A DNA stretch of 64,000 nt, taken from contig JACKPT010000006.1 of assembly GCA_024233345.1 (NCBI GenBank), forward strand, positions 62,001 to 126,000, in the 5' to 3' direction. The stretch is from Verrucomicrobiota bacterium. Lineage in GTDB: Bacteria; Verrucomicrobiota; Kiritimatiellia; CAIVKH01. Numbering within the stretch: position 1 is the stretch's first letter; the number at the start of each line of letters is the position of its first letter. Below the pieces are notes generated by a model. It did not search any database. It saw nothing but the letters and a program-made list of their open reading frames with translations, and was not told the origin of the DNA. Made by a program: the position numbers and the translations under genes. Shown piece by piece: positions 1 through 9,230 of this stretch.

Positions 1-13
1 GTGAAGGAATGGT

Positions 14-571
14 TTACCAGGCGGTATCGAGTTCGACTTCATCCACCTGGAGAGCGCCATCCGAGCCAGCGCCCGACACATTGATGACCACCCGCACATA
101 CGCGGTTCCCTCAGGCGCCAGGGCCTCGACGGTTTTCTGGGTCCACACCTCCGAAACATCGGAAAGGCTCACCACTTCGGAACCAAGCTGGGTGGTCCGA
201 TCTTCATTGAAGAACTCGATCTTCAGTTCCTGCTGATTGGCGGTCCAGGAACCATCGGCATAGAACCAGGCGGTCAGGATATAGGTCGTACCGGCGGTAC
301 CGGGCACTTCCTGCCAAAACCCACCATAGTCATCCATCCCCGACCAGGTGCCTTGAATCACGCCCTGCCAGGAGCCTTCATGCGCCCGCCAGTCCTTGCG
401 CACCGCGCTGCCCCAGGCATCGCCATGTTCATCGGGCTCATTCATTTTCCACTGGCTGGCAATTTCATCCGACGAGCCCATCTCTTCGAAGCTCCCGTTT
501 TTCAGCAGGTTCGCCTGAACCAACTGGGCGGCAAAAAAGCTGGCACAAATCATTAGCAGGGATTTCTTCAT
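14..571 (-). CDS. Small secreted carbohydrate-binding-like protein
   Basis: A 185-residue protein with a clear signal peptide (MKKSLLMICASFFAAQLVQA). The mature part begins NLLKNGSFEE, the usual opening of CBM4/9-like or CBM16-like beta-sandwich domains. It ends in a VDEVELD strand typical of the same fold. The whole mature protein is one such domain with no catalytic module, so a secreted sugar-binding accessory role is likely but unproven. I chose the ATG at 571 rather than an in-frame codon 45 bases upstream, because GAGGA sits a few bases before it and the signal peptide then starts cleanly. It lies 16 bases downstream of the SGNH lipoprotein gene on the same strand, so the two are probably co-transcribed. 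Confidence 0.7.
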   Translation of the reverse strand: MKKSLLMICASFFAAQLVQANLLKNGSFEEMGSSDEIASQWKMNEPDEHGDAWGSAVRKDWRAHEGSWQGVIQGTWSGMDDYGGFWQEVPGTAGTTYILTAWFYADGSWTANQQELKIEFFNEDRTTQLGSEVVSLSDVSEVWTQKTVEALAPEGTAYVRVVINVSGAGSDGALQVDEVELDTAW

Positions 572-587
572 GGTTTTCCTCGGGGGG

Positions 588-1241
588 TTAGAGTTTGTCG
601 TTAAAAGAGAGGGCAATTAACTGATTGCCGGAGTCGCTGGGATGCAAGCCATCGCCCTGGAGAAAGCTGCGCTCATTACCAAATTCCTTGTTCACATCGA
701 CCACCCGAACCCCCTCTTCCTTACAGACCTGCTTGATCGCAGCATTGTATTCAGGGACTTTGTCGGCGGCAAAGGCATGACTGTCATACATGGGAAGGAC
801 CGTGCCCACCAGCGGAACCGTATTGTTGGCCTTGGCGGCCTGGATCATGACCCGGATGTGATAGGTCAAGGTACCGGAGGTGTGGCCATAGATGGCGTCA
901 TTGGCACCGTAATTGATCAGGACATAACCAGGCTTGGTCCGGCTCAGAACGCCGGCAATCCGGGAAGCTCCTCCGGCACTGCGCTCACCGCAGCGTCCCT
1001 CATTGATCACGCCCTTGCCGGACAACCCGGCAAGTCGGCTCGGCCACGGAGCCCCCGCAGGCACACACTGCCCCTCGGTGATACTGTCGCCCATGGCCAC
1101 CACCAGGCCAGGGTCATTGTCGCCAAAATCCTTCGGGGTGCTTCCACTGTCACCGCCACTGTCGTTACAGGCGGACACCAGAGCCAGACCGCCGACGAGA
1201 GCCATCACCCAACCAAGCTGCTTGAACCAGTTTTTCATCAT
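588..1241 (-). CDS. SGNH/GDSL-family hydrolase lipoprotein
   Basis: A 217-residue SGNH hydrolase, probably a carbohydrate or acyl esterase. The signal peptide ends in the lipobox LVSAC with Cys25 lipidated, followed by a Gly/Ser-rich linker, so it should be anchored in a membrane and act outside the cytoplasm. All SGNH blocks are visible: GDS with nucleophile Ser53, the block-II glycine around 85-90, GAND with Asn114, and GDGLH with Asp197 and His200. GGAGG precedes two adjacent ATG codons (1241 and 1238); either could be used. It follows the GH57 gene by about 140 bases that include a terminator-like hairpin, so it may have its own promoter. An esterase removing acetyl groups from polysaccharide fits the context, but the substrate cannot be read from sequence. 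Confidence 0.85.
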   Translation of the reverse strand: MMKNWFKQLGWVMALVGGLALVSACNDSGGDSGSTPKDFGDNDPGLVVAMGDSITEGQCVPAGAPWPSRLAGLSGKGVINEGRCGERSAGGASRIAGVLSRTKPGYVLINYGANDAIYGHTSGTLTYHIRVMIQAAKANNTVPLVGTVLPMYDSHAFAADKVPEYNAAIKQVCKEEGVRVVDVNKEFGNERSFLQGDGLHPSDSGNQLIALSFNDKL

Positions 1242-1312
1242 CTTCCTCCGTTGCAAACCGATGCAAACAAGTACGGGATAACCTGCCATCTGTAAAGGTG
1301 CATTTCCTCAGG

Positions 1313-1343
1313 AAAAGGCCCGCCCCCCCGCCACCGGGGCGGG
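1313..1343 (-). terminator. Rho-independent terminator candidate after the GH57 gene
   Basis: An 8-bp perfect GC stem (CCCGCCCC at 1319-1326 against GGGGCGGG at 1336-1343) lies 40 bases past the GH57 stop. On the minus strand it is followed by GGCC and then TTTT. The T run is short, so the call is moderate. Confidence 0.5.
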
Positions 1344-1381
1344 AGGTACGGGCTGGTGCATGAGGGTCATCCTTACCAAAA

Positions 1382-4300
1382 TCAGGGAACCATAACCCCG
1401 GTGCGGTAGAACCGCATCGGAACCGGATTGGTTACCGTCATCATCACCGGACTCTGATCCGGATTTCCGGCCCGGTTCAGGCCCGAAGCCACCCAGTTGG
1501 ACCCGAGCAGATCGTTCGACCAGAATACGTCATACTCCCGGGCCGCCGAGGTCGGGGGGCCAGCCTGCAGGCTCATTTCTCCCGCCCCGCTGGCAAATAC
1601 GATCCGGTCGGTATAAACCGAAGCCCCATTGGTCGGGATGGTGTCCGCAATAAACTCATCGAGATTGCTGGCGCCATCGAGATCCAGATCCGCCGAGGCC
1701 ACCAGACAGGTCGAACAACCGCCATGCAAGATCTCATAGTCATCGGAAATCCCATCGCCATCGGCGTCACCCCCAGTGCCGCTCCGGGTAATCACCACGG
1801 TATCGCTGGTGGAGATGCCAGAACCACTGCCCGGTTCGGTGATGGCCAGGTTGTCGAAGTAGAAGTTCCGGTTGGAATTCTGTCCGTCCGCGGTTCCGTT
1901 GTTGTAGGACCAGGCCCGAAACTCCGTGACTGACCCTGCGACGGTTCCCGTATATTGACGCATGGAGCCACCCACCGGCGTCACCGCAACCGTGTAGTTC
2001 GTGGTTCCGGTCAAGGTGAAGGCAATATCCAGTCCGGCATCCGTCCAGCCAATATCCGTCTGCCCATCACTGGTGTCATACAGGCTGTTCCCGCCATTGA
2101 AATAGATTTCCCACAGCGTTGCCCCCCCGGAATCACGAAGCGCCATCCCGATCGAGCCCCCGGATTCCCAAATCCAGCCGTTCTTGATCCTGACCCGGAA
2201 CGTCTCCCCGACGGCGAGAGGCGCGCTGAAGGGGCGCATGGCCTCGGCAAGGAAGTTGGTTTCATGGGACCACAAGCCAAACCCGGAGGCATCAATGAAG
2301 TATCCAGCCTGGGCATCCCCGTTCACTATCCATGGCCCAAAACCCACGCCTTCGTTGGAATCATTGGTCCAGGTTGTCTGGGTATAGTTCGAGGCCATAT
2401 CTGAGGCATTGGTCACAGCAGCGCCGGAACTTGCATTGGTCCCGCTGACCGTGATGGTGTTGACCCCGACGCCAAGCGGAATACCAGCGATGGTATAAGG
2501 CGAGGCTACCGGTAGGGTTCCAGCGTCCCCGGTTAGGACATTGGTCCAGGTCAGATCGCCGATCACATTGTCGGCCACCCCTTGCAAGTCAAAGGTCGTC
2601 ACGCCATTGCCCACCACAGTATCCGCCGGGGGATTGGTAATGACAAAGCCGGTCACCACCGGGTTGCTGTTGGTGCAGTCGGTCACACTGAAGTGCCAGT
2701 CGTTCCCGCTGTTGTTATCCCAGGTCGTGCCGTCATTGAACACCGCATCAATCTGGTAGGTGTTGTCGGGCACGATATAGGTATACTCCCACCAGGTCCC
2801 GGTGCTCTGGGTCATTGCGGGGTCCGGGGACAGGGTATTCTGCCACCCGTTGCGCCCGATATGGATGTTGATATTGGTCGCGTTCTTGAGCACGCCCTCG
2901 TTCGGGAAGTATCGGATCACCACCGGGTCACAACCGCTCGGACTCGCGGGCACCGTGCTTGCGGTCGATGGACCGACCGGGGCATCACAATCCCGGATCG
3001 AGGTGCTCCAGTTGTTGCCATTGTTATTATCACTGACCGTGTTTCCGGTGTTCTGGAACCACAGGATCACACTCGGGGCATTGTCGGGCACGGTATTGGT
3101 CGTCACCCAAAGATTCCCACCCAAACTGCTCATCTGGGTCATCACCCAGTTGCTGCCATTGTCATAACTCGCCTGTTGGAATATCGGGCTGACCCCCTCC
3201 AACGGACCATTGGTCGCGCTGTAGGTCACGATCAGCGGCGAACAGTCGTTGGGGTCTGCGGAAAAGGTCACGAACGAACTGGGGCCGGTGCCCTGCCCAT
3301 CATCCTCCACCCATACCTGCTGGATGTCGGTCTTGCGCACGTTGCCGCGGCTATCCACGGCTTCAATGTAGTAATCCAGCAACTTCCCACGAAAACCCGG
3401 CAAGGTGTTGTCGGTAATCTTGGCAAAGTAATAATCCGCCACCGCACCGGCTTCGATGAAGTAGTTGATTTCCCCGGGGTTGTTCGCGGCGGCATTCAAC
3501 GCTGCCGTGGTCTTGGGGTTGGCCCGCATGGTCATGGGAATTGAGACCCAGGGGCCGACATCCCCGCCACCGGCATAGGTTTCGTTCTGGTTGTTGGCCA
3601 TGGTATTGACCCCATCGCCATCCATTCGAACCTTGAGGGTCGCGGACTGTACACCATTCAGGTCGTAGATGTGCGACCAGACATAAAATTCGGAAGGCAT
3701 TTCCTTCAAGAACCGCTCGTCACCCCCGGGGATCCGGTTGAACCAGCCGAAGGTATAGGCCCCCGGATTGTAAGGGAACCGCTGGGGCTTGAGAATGGTC
3801 GGCCCGGTGGCGTCGGCCTGCAGCCGGGTCGCGTTCATCCAGGGGTTGAGAAGATCATAAGCGCGACGGGTGGCCAGCGACTGCTTCACCTCATCGTCGT
3901 TACCCAGCCCACCGTAATAGTTGAACCCGGAATCGAGGCCGCCAAGGTAGACATGCCATGCCCGCTCGACCACATTGGGCGAGGTGTAACCGCCATTCCA
4001 ATCATAGGGATCCTGAATTTTCCAGGAATCCACCGTGCCACCTTCGCCAATAAGAATCTGTTCGGCAGTTTCACACCAGTTGGCGCCCGCAATCACCGGG
4101 GCCCAGCTCCAGAACTTCAAGGCAAACCCGGGGGTTTCCAGATTGGCGATGGTTCCCGGATAGTTGCCGGGATCGCTCGCGGAACTGAGCGGAGGCTCGA
4201 TCCACTTGAGGAAATAGGGGGAACCATAATCATCCACCGGGAAAATCCACGCCCCATCCTCGATATGCACCGTGTCGGCATACTGGCCATACGCATTCAC

Positions 4301-5473
4301 AAAATCCTGCGGCGCGGTGATCTTGTGGCTCGACTGGGCGGCCCCGAAAAAGCCCGGTGTGGAGACCATCCACGAATCATAGCCACCGCCCCAGGCATTG
4401 TCCCCATCGGTGGCTGGCATCACGATGACCGGACGGTTGGCATCATTGGCGTGGGGCGCGATGTTCGCATCCACCACCCCGATCTGCGCACCACTGTACC
4501 CGGCCTGGTAACTCAGGGTATCGTCGGATGGAACCAGGATGATCTCGCTCTCCGCCCCGGTCTCGGGGTTCACATACTTGGCCTTGTGGAGTTGGTAGGC
4601 AAAAGGGGAAACATTCCACGAAGCCTGGCCGGGGTTCGGCTCGTTAAACCACCACCCGGAATTCGGTGACGGCCCGAGGATATCCGCTTTGTTCGGAGGA
4701 CTGGACTTGATATTGAACGTACCTTCCGGATCCGCCGGATAGGTGGGGCAGGTCCGGCTCAGGTGATGGCTGGCCACGATCGACCACTCAAATCCCTCCT
4801 CAACCAAGACATCAATGATCGACTGGGAAAATGCCATTTCGGTGGGAAAGAATCCCTTGGATTGAGCACTCGAAGGCTTGTTCAGTACCTTCCACCAGAC
4901 ATCCTTGAAGGTCTGCAGTTCTTTACGAAGAACCGCCTTGGGAAGCAACGGAGCCAGCGAGTGATGGTAGGTGAAGCCAACCACATCGAGACGGGGACTC
5001 CCCGAGGGGGTGGTCCAACCACTCGCCTCACGCATGCCATCCCACCAGCCACCACCATAGCCAAGCTGGTTATTCTGGCCGAGGCTCCGCACATTCGCCA
5101 TCAGCGAACCGGAATAACTCATGGCAAACCCGCCCGCACCATTGATCGCAGCCAGGGAATCGCGAGGGCGGCCCTGATAGGCCGCCTGGCGGTCGGCCAG
5201 GCCAAAGATCCCATTCAAATCATTTTCCGGGTGATTCTTGCCCGAGCCATAATCCTGTGAGTCTTTGAGGACAATGGAATCCCAGGCATACTGAATCCGT
5301 TCGGTCTCCGAGCCGTTACCATTCCATTCCGGCCAATAAATCGGTTGATGGTTGTGCCAGAATCGGGAAATATAGACATTATCGTTGGCCTGCACATCCA
5401 TCGTGCCCACAACCACGGCTCCCGAGGCAATCAACCCCATCATCCATCCACTCAAATGCCGAAACGCTTTCAT
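1382..5473 (-). CDS. Secreted GH57-family amylolytic enzyme with CBM25-like modules
   Basis: A 1363-residue secreted glycosidase. A signal peptide covers residues 1-30. A GH57 catalytic region follows, with the first signature HNHQP at 40-44, a TEM segment with probable nucleophile Glu212, and a TDGDNAWG segment near 355-361 that carries a likely acid/base Asp. Two tandem starch-binding modules (about 730-930) show the CBM25/53 hallmark of a cysteine start and an NDGxxWDNNxGxxW-type end. Then come a laminin-G-like or CBM sandwich (about 1030-1190), a DxDxDG calcium-type stretch (about 1210-1245) and the C-terminal domain shared with other large secreted proteins here. Known GH57 members include amylopullulanases and alpha-amylases, so alpha-glucan breakdown is likely. 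This is unrelated to the galactan genes nearby. The length is far above a bare GH57 because of the modules. GAGAGAG precedes the ATG. Confidence 0.85.
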   Translation of the reverse strand: MKAFRHLSGWMMGLIASGAVVVGTMDVQANDNVYISRFWHNHQPIYWPEWNGNGSETERIQYAWDSIVLKDSQDYGSGKNHPENDLNGIFGLADRQAAYQGRPRDSLAAINGAGGFAMSYSGSLMANVRSLGQNNQLGYGGGWWDGMREASGWTTPSGSPRLDVVGFTYHHSLAPLLPKAVLRKELQTFKDVWWKVLNKPSSAQSKGFFPTEMAFSQSIIDVLVEEGFEWSIVASHHLSRTCPTYPADPEGTFNIKSSPPNKADILGPSPNSGWWFNEPNPGQASWNVSPFAYQLHKAKYVNPETGAESEIILVPSDDTLSYQAGYSGAQIGVVDANIAPHANDANRPVIVMPATDGDNAWGGGYDSWMVSTPGFFGAAQSSHKITAPQDFVNAYGQYADTVHIEDGAWIFPVDDYGSPYFLKWIEPPLSSASDPGNYPGTIANLETPGFALKFWSWAPVIAGANWCETAEQILIGEGGTVDSWKIQDPYDWNGGYTSPNVVERAWHVYLGGLDSGFNYYGGLGNDDEVKQSLATRRAYDLLNPWMNATRLQADATGPTILKPQRFPYNPGAYTFGWFNRIPGGDERFLKEMPSEFYVWSHIYDLNGVQSATLKVRMDGDGVNTMANNQNETYAGGGDVGPWVSIPMTMRANPKTTAALNAAANNPGEINYFIEAGAVADYYFAKITDNTLPGFRGKLLDYYIEAVDSRGNVRKTDIQQVWVEDDGQGTGPSSFVTFSADPNDCSPLIVTYSATNGPLEGVSPIFQQASYDNGSNWVMTQMSSLGGNLWVTTNTVPDNAPSVILWFQNTGNTVSDNNNGNNWSTSIRDCDAPVGPSTASTVPASPSGCDPVVIRYFPNEGVLKNATNINIHIGRNGWQNTLSPDPAMTQSTGTWWEYTYIVPDNTYQIDAVFNDGTTWDNNSGNDWHFSVTDCTNSNPVVTGFVITNPPADTVVGNGVTTFDLQGVADNVIGDLTWTNVLTGDAGTLPVASPYTIAGIPLGVGVNTITVSGTNASSGAAVTNASDMASNYTQTTWTNDSNEGVGFGPWIVNGDAQAGYFIDASGFGLWSHETNFLAEAMRPFSAPLAVGETFRVRIKNGWIWESGGSIGMALRDSGGATLWEIYFNGGNSLYDTSDGQTDIGWTDAGLDIAFTLTGTTNYTVAVTPVGGSMRQYTGTVAGSVTEFRAWSYNNGTADGQNSNRNFYFDNLAITEPGSGSGISTSDTVVITRSGTGGDADGDGISDDYEILHGGCSTCLVASADLDLDGASNLDEFIADTIPTNGASVYTDRIVFASGAGEMSLQAGPPTSAAREYDVFWSNDLLGSNWVASGLNRAGNPDQSPVMMTVTNPVPMRFYRTGVMVP

Positions 5474-6011
5474 TCGCTCTCTCCGTATCTCTATGTAATG
5501 CCCTTTACCAACTTGTTAAACCGATACACTGGACTGGGGGGAATGTGAAGAAAAAAGTGAAAAAGACAGGACTAATTGCCCACCCCCGAACCTGTAGCGT
5601 GCGCGACTGGTCCACCATTTTCTCTTCAACATGTTCTGGCCAAGTGACTTGCAATAACCATACACATATCCAGTGCAGGTGATGCGTATCAGGAGGATAA
5701 CTTCTGCATGATTTCTGATTCCTCACAGACCCAAGGTATCGAATAAATGTTCGGTGCAGTCAGTTGGATGACCATGGAGTAAACGAAGGGATGGCAGGTC
5801 CTATCGAGGGAAGGGAGACAGCCGTATAAGGCTTCCAGCAAGGGCGTCGATGCTTACGGAATGACTCGAGAGCGAAACTCACCGCACCGGCCAACCGCAC
5901 AGCCAAGTACGGAAAACGGAGCGGTCAGCTCCCCTCTCATGACCGGCTTTGGTTCACCCATTACCGATGGTCTGCGTTGACGAAACCACGGTGATGGTCG
6001 ATCATTTACGG
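5474..6011. other. 538-bp gene-free divergent intergenic region
   Basis: This region separates the GH57 gene (minus) from the acidic secreted protein (plus). It should hold both promoters. I see no RNA gene, no repeat shared with the rest of the window and no convincing coding sequence; the short reading frames here lack ribosome sites and recognisable products. Confidence 0.4.
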
Positions 6012-6920
6012 ATGACTCGATTCACCGGATTTCCGTCCGTGGTTTGCCGCGTGCTCCTGTTCGCCCTTTATACAGGATGTGCGGTCTATGGAGAAAAGAC
6101 GTCCCCCCCGGGCCTTGAGCCTGTAGTCAAGGGAACGCCCATCTCGATTTCTTCGACCGAAAATCTGTTTCCCGCAGTTGCTGGGCGGCTGCTCGACCTG
6201 TATGCCGACAAGCGCCGGATCGAGCCGCCAACCCACGAAATTCGGGCTTGTCTGGCGCAGCGGTCAACTCCCGAGGGACGCAATCGATGGGCAAAGGCCA
6301 TGCGCATATACGCGATGGCCCCATTCAGTCTGAAGATGGAGGATGAGATGGTAACCCGCAGTGGCCGGACGGAAGCGGTCAACCTGGTTCGCTGGTGGAT
6401 GGTCTGTCGCTCGTTGTACGACAACTATGGAGGCAGGGTGGTGATGGTCGAAGGCGTGGCCCTGCCGGTCGATGCCCTTCGCGACTTTATTAACGATTGT
6501 CTCGCCTCGAGGGACCTGACCTTTCCGACCCGGGAGTACAAGGAGCTCTTTCTGGCCGCAGTCGATCGCCTTCCCGATGAACCAACGGTTCCTGAAGAGG
6601 AAACCTTCACCCGCATGCACACCCCCTGGTGGGCTTCCTGGCTGGATGATAACGAAACGGTAATCATGGTGGTGGACGAGGCCATTACCGCCGAAGAAGC
6701 CGAGGCCACCGACGAACCGGACGCATGGGAGGACCAAGACGAAGAGCGCCGGCAACAGGAAGAGATCGAAGAGAAAGAAGCTGAGGAGGCCCGCCTCGAT
6801 GAAGAAAGGATGCAGGCGGAGGAAGCGTTCAGGGCGGAGGAGGAGGCCCAGCTTCAGGATGAAATGATGCAGGCAGAGGAAGCCTACAACAGCGACGAAG
6901 ACATGGCCGAAGACTTTTAA
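6012..6920 (+). CDS. Secreted protein with a long acidic coiled-coil tail, unknown function
   Basis: About 302 residues. An N-terminal hydrophobic segment (VCRVLLFALYTGCAVYG) is a signal peptide, possibly a weak lipobox at TGC. A globular middle of about 200 residues has no family I recognise. From about residue 220 to the end the chain is almost all Glu, Asp, Gln, Arg and Ala in heptad-like runs such as EERMQAEEAF and EEEAQLQDEMMQAEEAY, i.e. a highly acidic coiled coil. No good ribosome site marks the start. In-frame start codons also occur at 5994 and 5949, and I chose 6012 because it gives the shortest sensible signal peptide. It stands alone on the plus strand and converges on galM. The real end of the gene is certain; the start is not. 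Confidence 0.6.
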   Translation: MTRFTGFPSVVCRVLLFALYTGCAVYGEKTSPPGLEPVVKGTPISISSTENLFPAVAGRLLDLYADKRRIEPPTHEIRACLAQRSTPEGRNRWAKAMRIYAMAPFSLKMEDEMVTRSGRTEAVNLVRWWMVCRSLYDNYGGRVVMVEGVALPVDALRDFINDCLASRDLTFPTREYKELFLAAVDRLPDEPTVPEEETFTRMHTPWWASWLDDNETVIMVVDEAITAEEAEATDEPDAWEDQDEERRQQEEIEEKEAEEARLDEERMQAEEAFRAEEEAQLQDEMMQAEEAYNSDEDMAEDF

Positions 6921-7006
6921 GTGCGCCAGAGGCCAAGGAGAAGGTTTCCCGACAAGGCAGTTTTGGACTTGCCTGGTGCAAAGCATTGCCCCGGCATGAT
7001 CAACGG

Positions 7007-8059
7007 TCACCCGGTGGCAGAGAATCCGTACACGGTGACACTGCGAAACGTCTGCCCGGGTCGTAAAATTGCGTCGGGGAATCCGGGCTGGTTGGGGCTG
7101 TCGGGAAAGCGTTGGGTCTCGAGGCAGAACCCGGCATGCCTTCCATATCGGCACCCGCCCTTCCCTGTGAGGTTTCCATCAAACTGATTACCGGTATAAA
7201 GTTGCACCCCCGGCTCAGTGGTGAGGACAGTCATTGCTCGTCCACTGAACGGATCGAAAACGTGCGCGGCCCGGCGGAGGGAACCTGTATCCGGAGGGCG
7301 CAGGCAGAAGGTGTGGTCGTAGCCTCCGGCGCGCCGGAGTTGCGGATGGTCACAACGGATGGATGTACCAAGCGGCCGTGGCTGGCAGAAATCAAAGGGC
7401 GTTCCCACTACCGGTGCTTTTTCACCGGTAGGAATCAGGCTTTCATCCACTGGAAGGTAGGCATCGGCATCAAGGGTGAGAAGGTGGTCCAGGCAGTCGC
7501 CCGCGTCGTGGCCCCGGAGATTAAAGTAGGCGTGGTTCGTTACGCTGAAAGGTGTCGCGGCGGTGGTCCAGGCCTCATACTCAATGCGTAGCTCGTTCTG
7601 GCTGGTCAACTCGTACACCACCTTCACCTCGACCTTGCCGGGAAATCCCTGATCGCCATCGGGGCTGGTATGCCGGAGGACCAATCTCCCATTGCGGCTG
7701 GTTGGTCCTTCGCGCCACCGAGCGCAGTCAAACCCCTCAGGGCCTCCATGCAGGGTGTGGAGACCGTCATTGGTGAGGAGGTGGAAGGTGCGGCCGTCGA
7801 GGGTGAAGGTTCCGCCGCGGATACGGTTGGCATAGCGCCCCACTACCGGGCCAAAGAATGCCGATTTCCGGCTGTATTCGGCGGCCGCGTCGTGCCCAAG
7901 CACCACATCGGCCAGATGACCGTGGACATCGGGAACATGCAGCGAAAGGATGGTCGCACCGTGATTCATCACCGAAAGCGACATGCCGTGGAGGTTGGTC
8001 AGGGTATAGCGCACGACCGGCTCGCCCCGGGTATTGGTTCCGAATTTGGTCCTGATCAT
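7007..8059 (-). CDS. galM: Aldose 1-epimerase (galactose mutarotase)
   Basis: Interconverts the anomers of D-galactose (and glucose), supplying alpha-galactose to galactokinase. The 350-residue length is typical and there is no signal peptide, so it is cytoplasmic. Family landmarks are GRYANRI (74-80), NDGLHTLHGG with the catalytic-region His101, TNHAYFNL with the second catalytic His near 178, and LETQRFPDSPN with the catalytic Glu near 315. It is the last gene of a run sulfatase-sulfatase-galT-galE-galK-galM and starts 3 bases after the galK stop. GalK/GalM adjacency is common in Leloir operons. No oddities seen. Confidence 0.95.
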   Translation of the reverse strand: MIRTKFGTNTRGEPVVRYTLTNLHGMSLSVMNHGATILSLHVPDVHGHLADVVLGHDAAAEYSRKSAFFGPVVGRYANRIRGGTFTLDGRTFHLLTNDGLHTLHGGPEGFDCARWREGPTSRNGRLVLRHTSPDGDQGFPGKVEVKVVYELTSQNELRIEYEAWTTAATPFSVTNHAYFNLRGHDAGDCLDHLLTLDADAYLPVDESLIPTGEKAPVVGTPFDFCQPRPLGTSIRCDHPQLRRAGGYDHTFCLRPPDTGSLRRAAHVFDPFSGRAMTVLTTEPGVQLYTGNQFDGNLTGKGGCRYGRHAGFCLETQRFPDSPNQPGFPDAILRPGQTFRSVTVYGFSATG

Positions 8060-8062
8060 GGA

Positions 8063-9223
8063 CTAGTCGCTCTCCTCCGGCCCGACCATCTTCACCTCGC
8101 TCGCGCCCTCCGACGCCCTGCAGACATAGGCCGCGGGATTCAAGCCGGTTTCGTCGCGGTATGCGGATACGACCCCCTTGACAAAGTCGCCAGCCTGAAC
8201 GGACTCGATCAGAGCGACCGCACATCCGCCGAATCCAGCCCCGGTCATGCGTGCGCCTAGACATCCACGGGTGGCCCGTGAGAGGTCAACGATGACATTG
8301 AGTTCGTGGTTGGTGACCTCGAAGTGGTCACGCAGGCTGTCGTGGCTGAGGTTCATGAGTTCGCCGAGGCACAGGGCATCGTTCCGTTTCATCGCTTCGG
8401 CGGCCATGCGGGTGCGGGCGTTTTCGGTGATCACATGCCGGGCCCGCCGGCGTGTCACTTCATCCAGTTGCTTACCCCGGGCGTCGAACTGCTCGAGGGT
8501 GACATCACGAAGAAACCGGACCCCAAAATACCGCGAGGCTTCCTCGCACTGGCGGCGACGCTCATTGTAGGCGGAATCGACAAGGCCGCGGCGGGTGGCG
8601 GTGTCGAGGATGACGACCGAAGTGCCCTCTGGCAGTGGCAGGGAGGTTGTTTCGAGTGTTCGACAGTCAATCAGCACCGCGTGATCCTGTTCGCCCACTG
8701 CGGAAATCATCTGATCCATGATCCCGCAGTTGACCCCGACCCATTGATTTTCCGCCTGCTGGGATATCAGGGCCATCTTGGGCGCATCCCAGGAAAACCC
8801 GGACACACCGGCGAACGCCCGGGCGACCGCCAGCTCGTAGGAGGCCGAGGACGACAATCCGGCGCCGAGCGGCACATCGCAAATCGTCGTACCCTCCCAT
8901 CCGGTCAGCGCATACCCCTTCTCGCGGAGTGCCCACGCCACCCCCTTGGGGTATTCCTGCCACCCCTTTCCGCGTTCGAGGGCGTCGAGTTGAAACTCAG
9001 TGGTCTCGTCGTGGTCCATCGAGTGCAGTCGCACGGTTTGGTCGCTCCGCGGCCGCACGGCGATCCAAGTGGCGCGGTCGATCGCCATGGGCATGACAAA
9101 TCCCTCGTTGTAATCGGTGTGCTCGCCGATCAGATTCACCCGGCCGGGAGCACGCACCACCACGGAGGGCGGGGCCCCGAACTGTCGTTCAAACTCCGTG
9201 ACCACCTGTTGTTGCAGAGACAT
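8063..9223 (-). CDS. galK: Galactokinase
   Basis: Phosphorylates alpha-D-galactose at O1 using ATP, the entry step of the Leloir pathway. It has 386 residues, is cytoplasmic and belongs to the GHMP kinase superfamily. The galactokinase signature GRVNLIGEHTDYN is at 27-39, the ATP loop PLGAGLSSSASYE near 120, and CGIMDQ carries the catalytic Asp region. A third GHMP motif, GARMTGAGFGGCA, lies near 330. An in-frame extension upstream would overlap galE; I chose the ATG at 9223 because GTGAGGTGG directly precedes it and the family N-terminus aligns. The gap to the galE stop is 7 bases, so translation is probably coupled. Confidence 0.95.
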   Translation of the reverse strand: MSLQQQVVTEFERQFGAPPSVVVRAPGRVNLIGEHTDYNEGFVMPMAIDRATWIAVRPRSDQTVRLHSMDHDETTEFQLDALERGKGWQEYPKGVAWALREKGYALTGWEGTTICDVPLGAGLSSSASYELAVARAFAGVSGFSWDAPKMALISQQAENQWVGVNCGIMDQMISAVGEQDHAVLIDCRTLETTSLPLPEGTSVVILDTATRRGLVDSAYNERRRQCEEASRYFGVRFLRDVTLEQFDARGKQLDEVTRRRARHVITENARTRMAAEAMKRNDALCLGELMNLSHDSLRDHFEVTNHELNVIVDLSRATRGCLGARMTGAGFGGCAVALIESVQAGDFVKGVVSAYRDETGLNPAAYVCRASEGASEVKMVGPEESD

Positions 9224-9230
9224 CACCACC

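Noticed and set aside
1382..5473. The GH57 enzyme as part of the galactan pathway
   Set aside because: Its CBM25-like starch-binding modules and GH57 motifs point to alpha-glucans; it is kept separate from the galactan locus.
5474..5948. A possible mobile-intron or insertion-sequence remnant in the long intergenic region
   Set aside because: Some short palindromic stretches catch the eye, but no reverse transcriptase, transposase or intron domain sequence could be made out.
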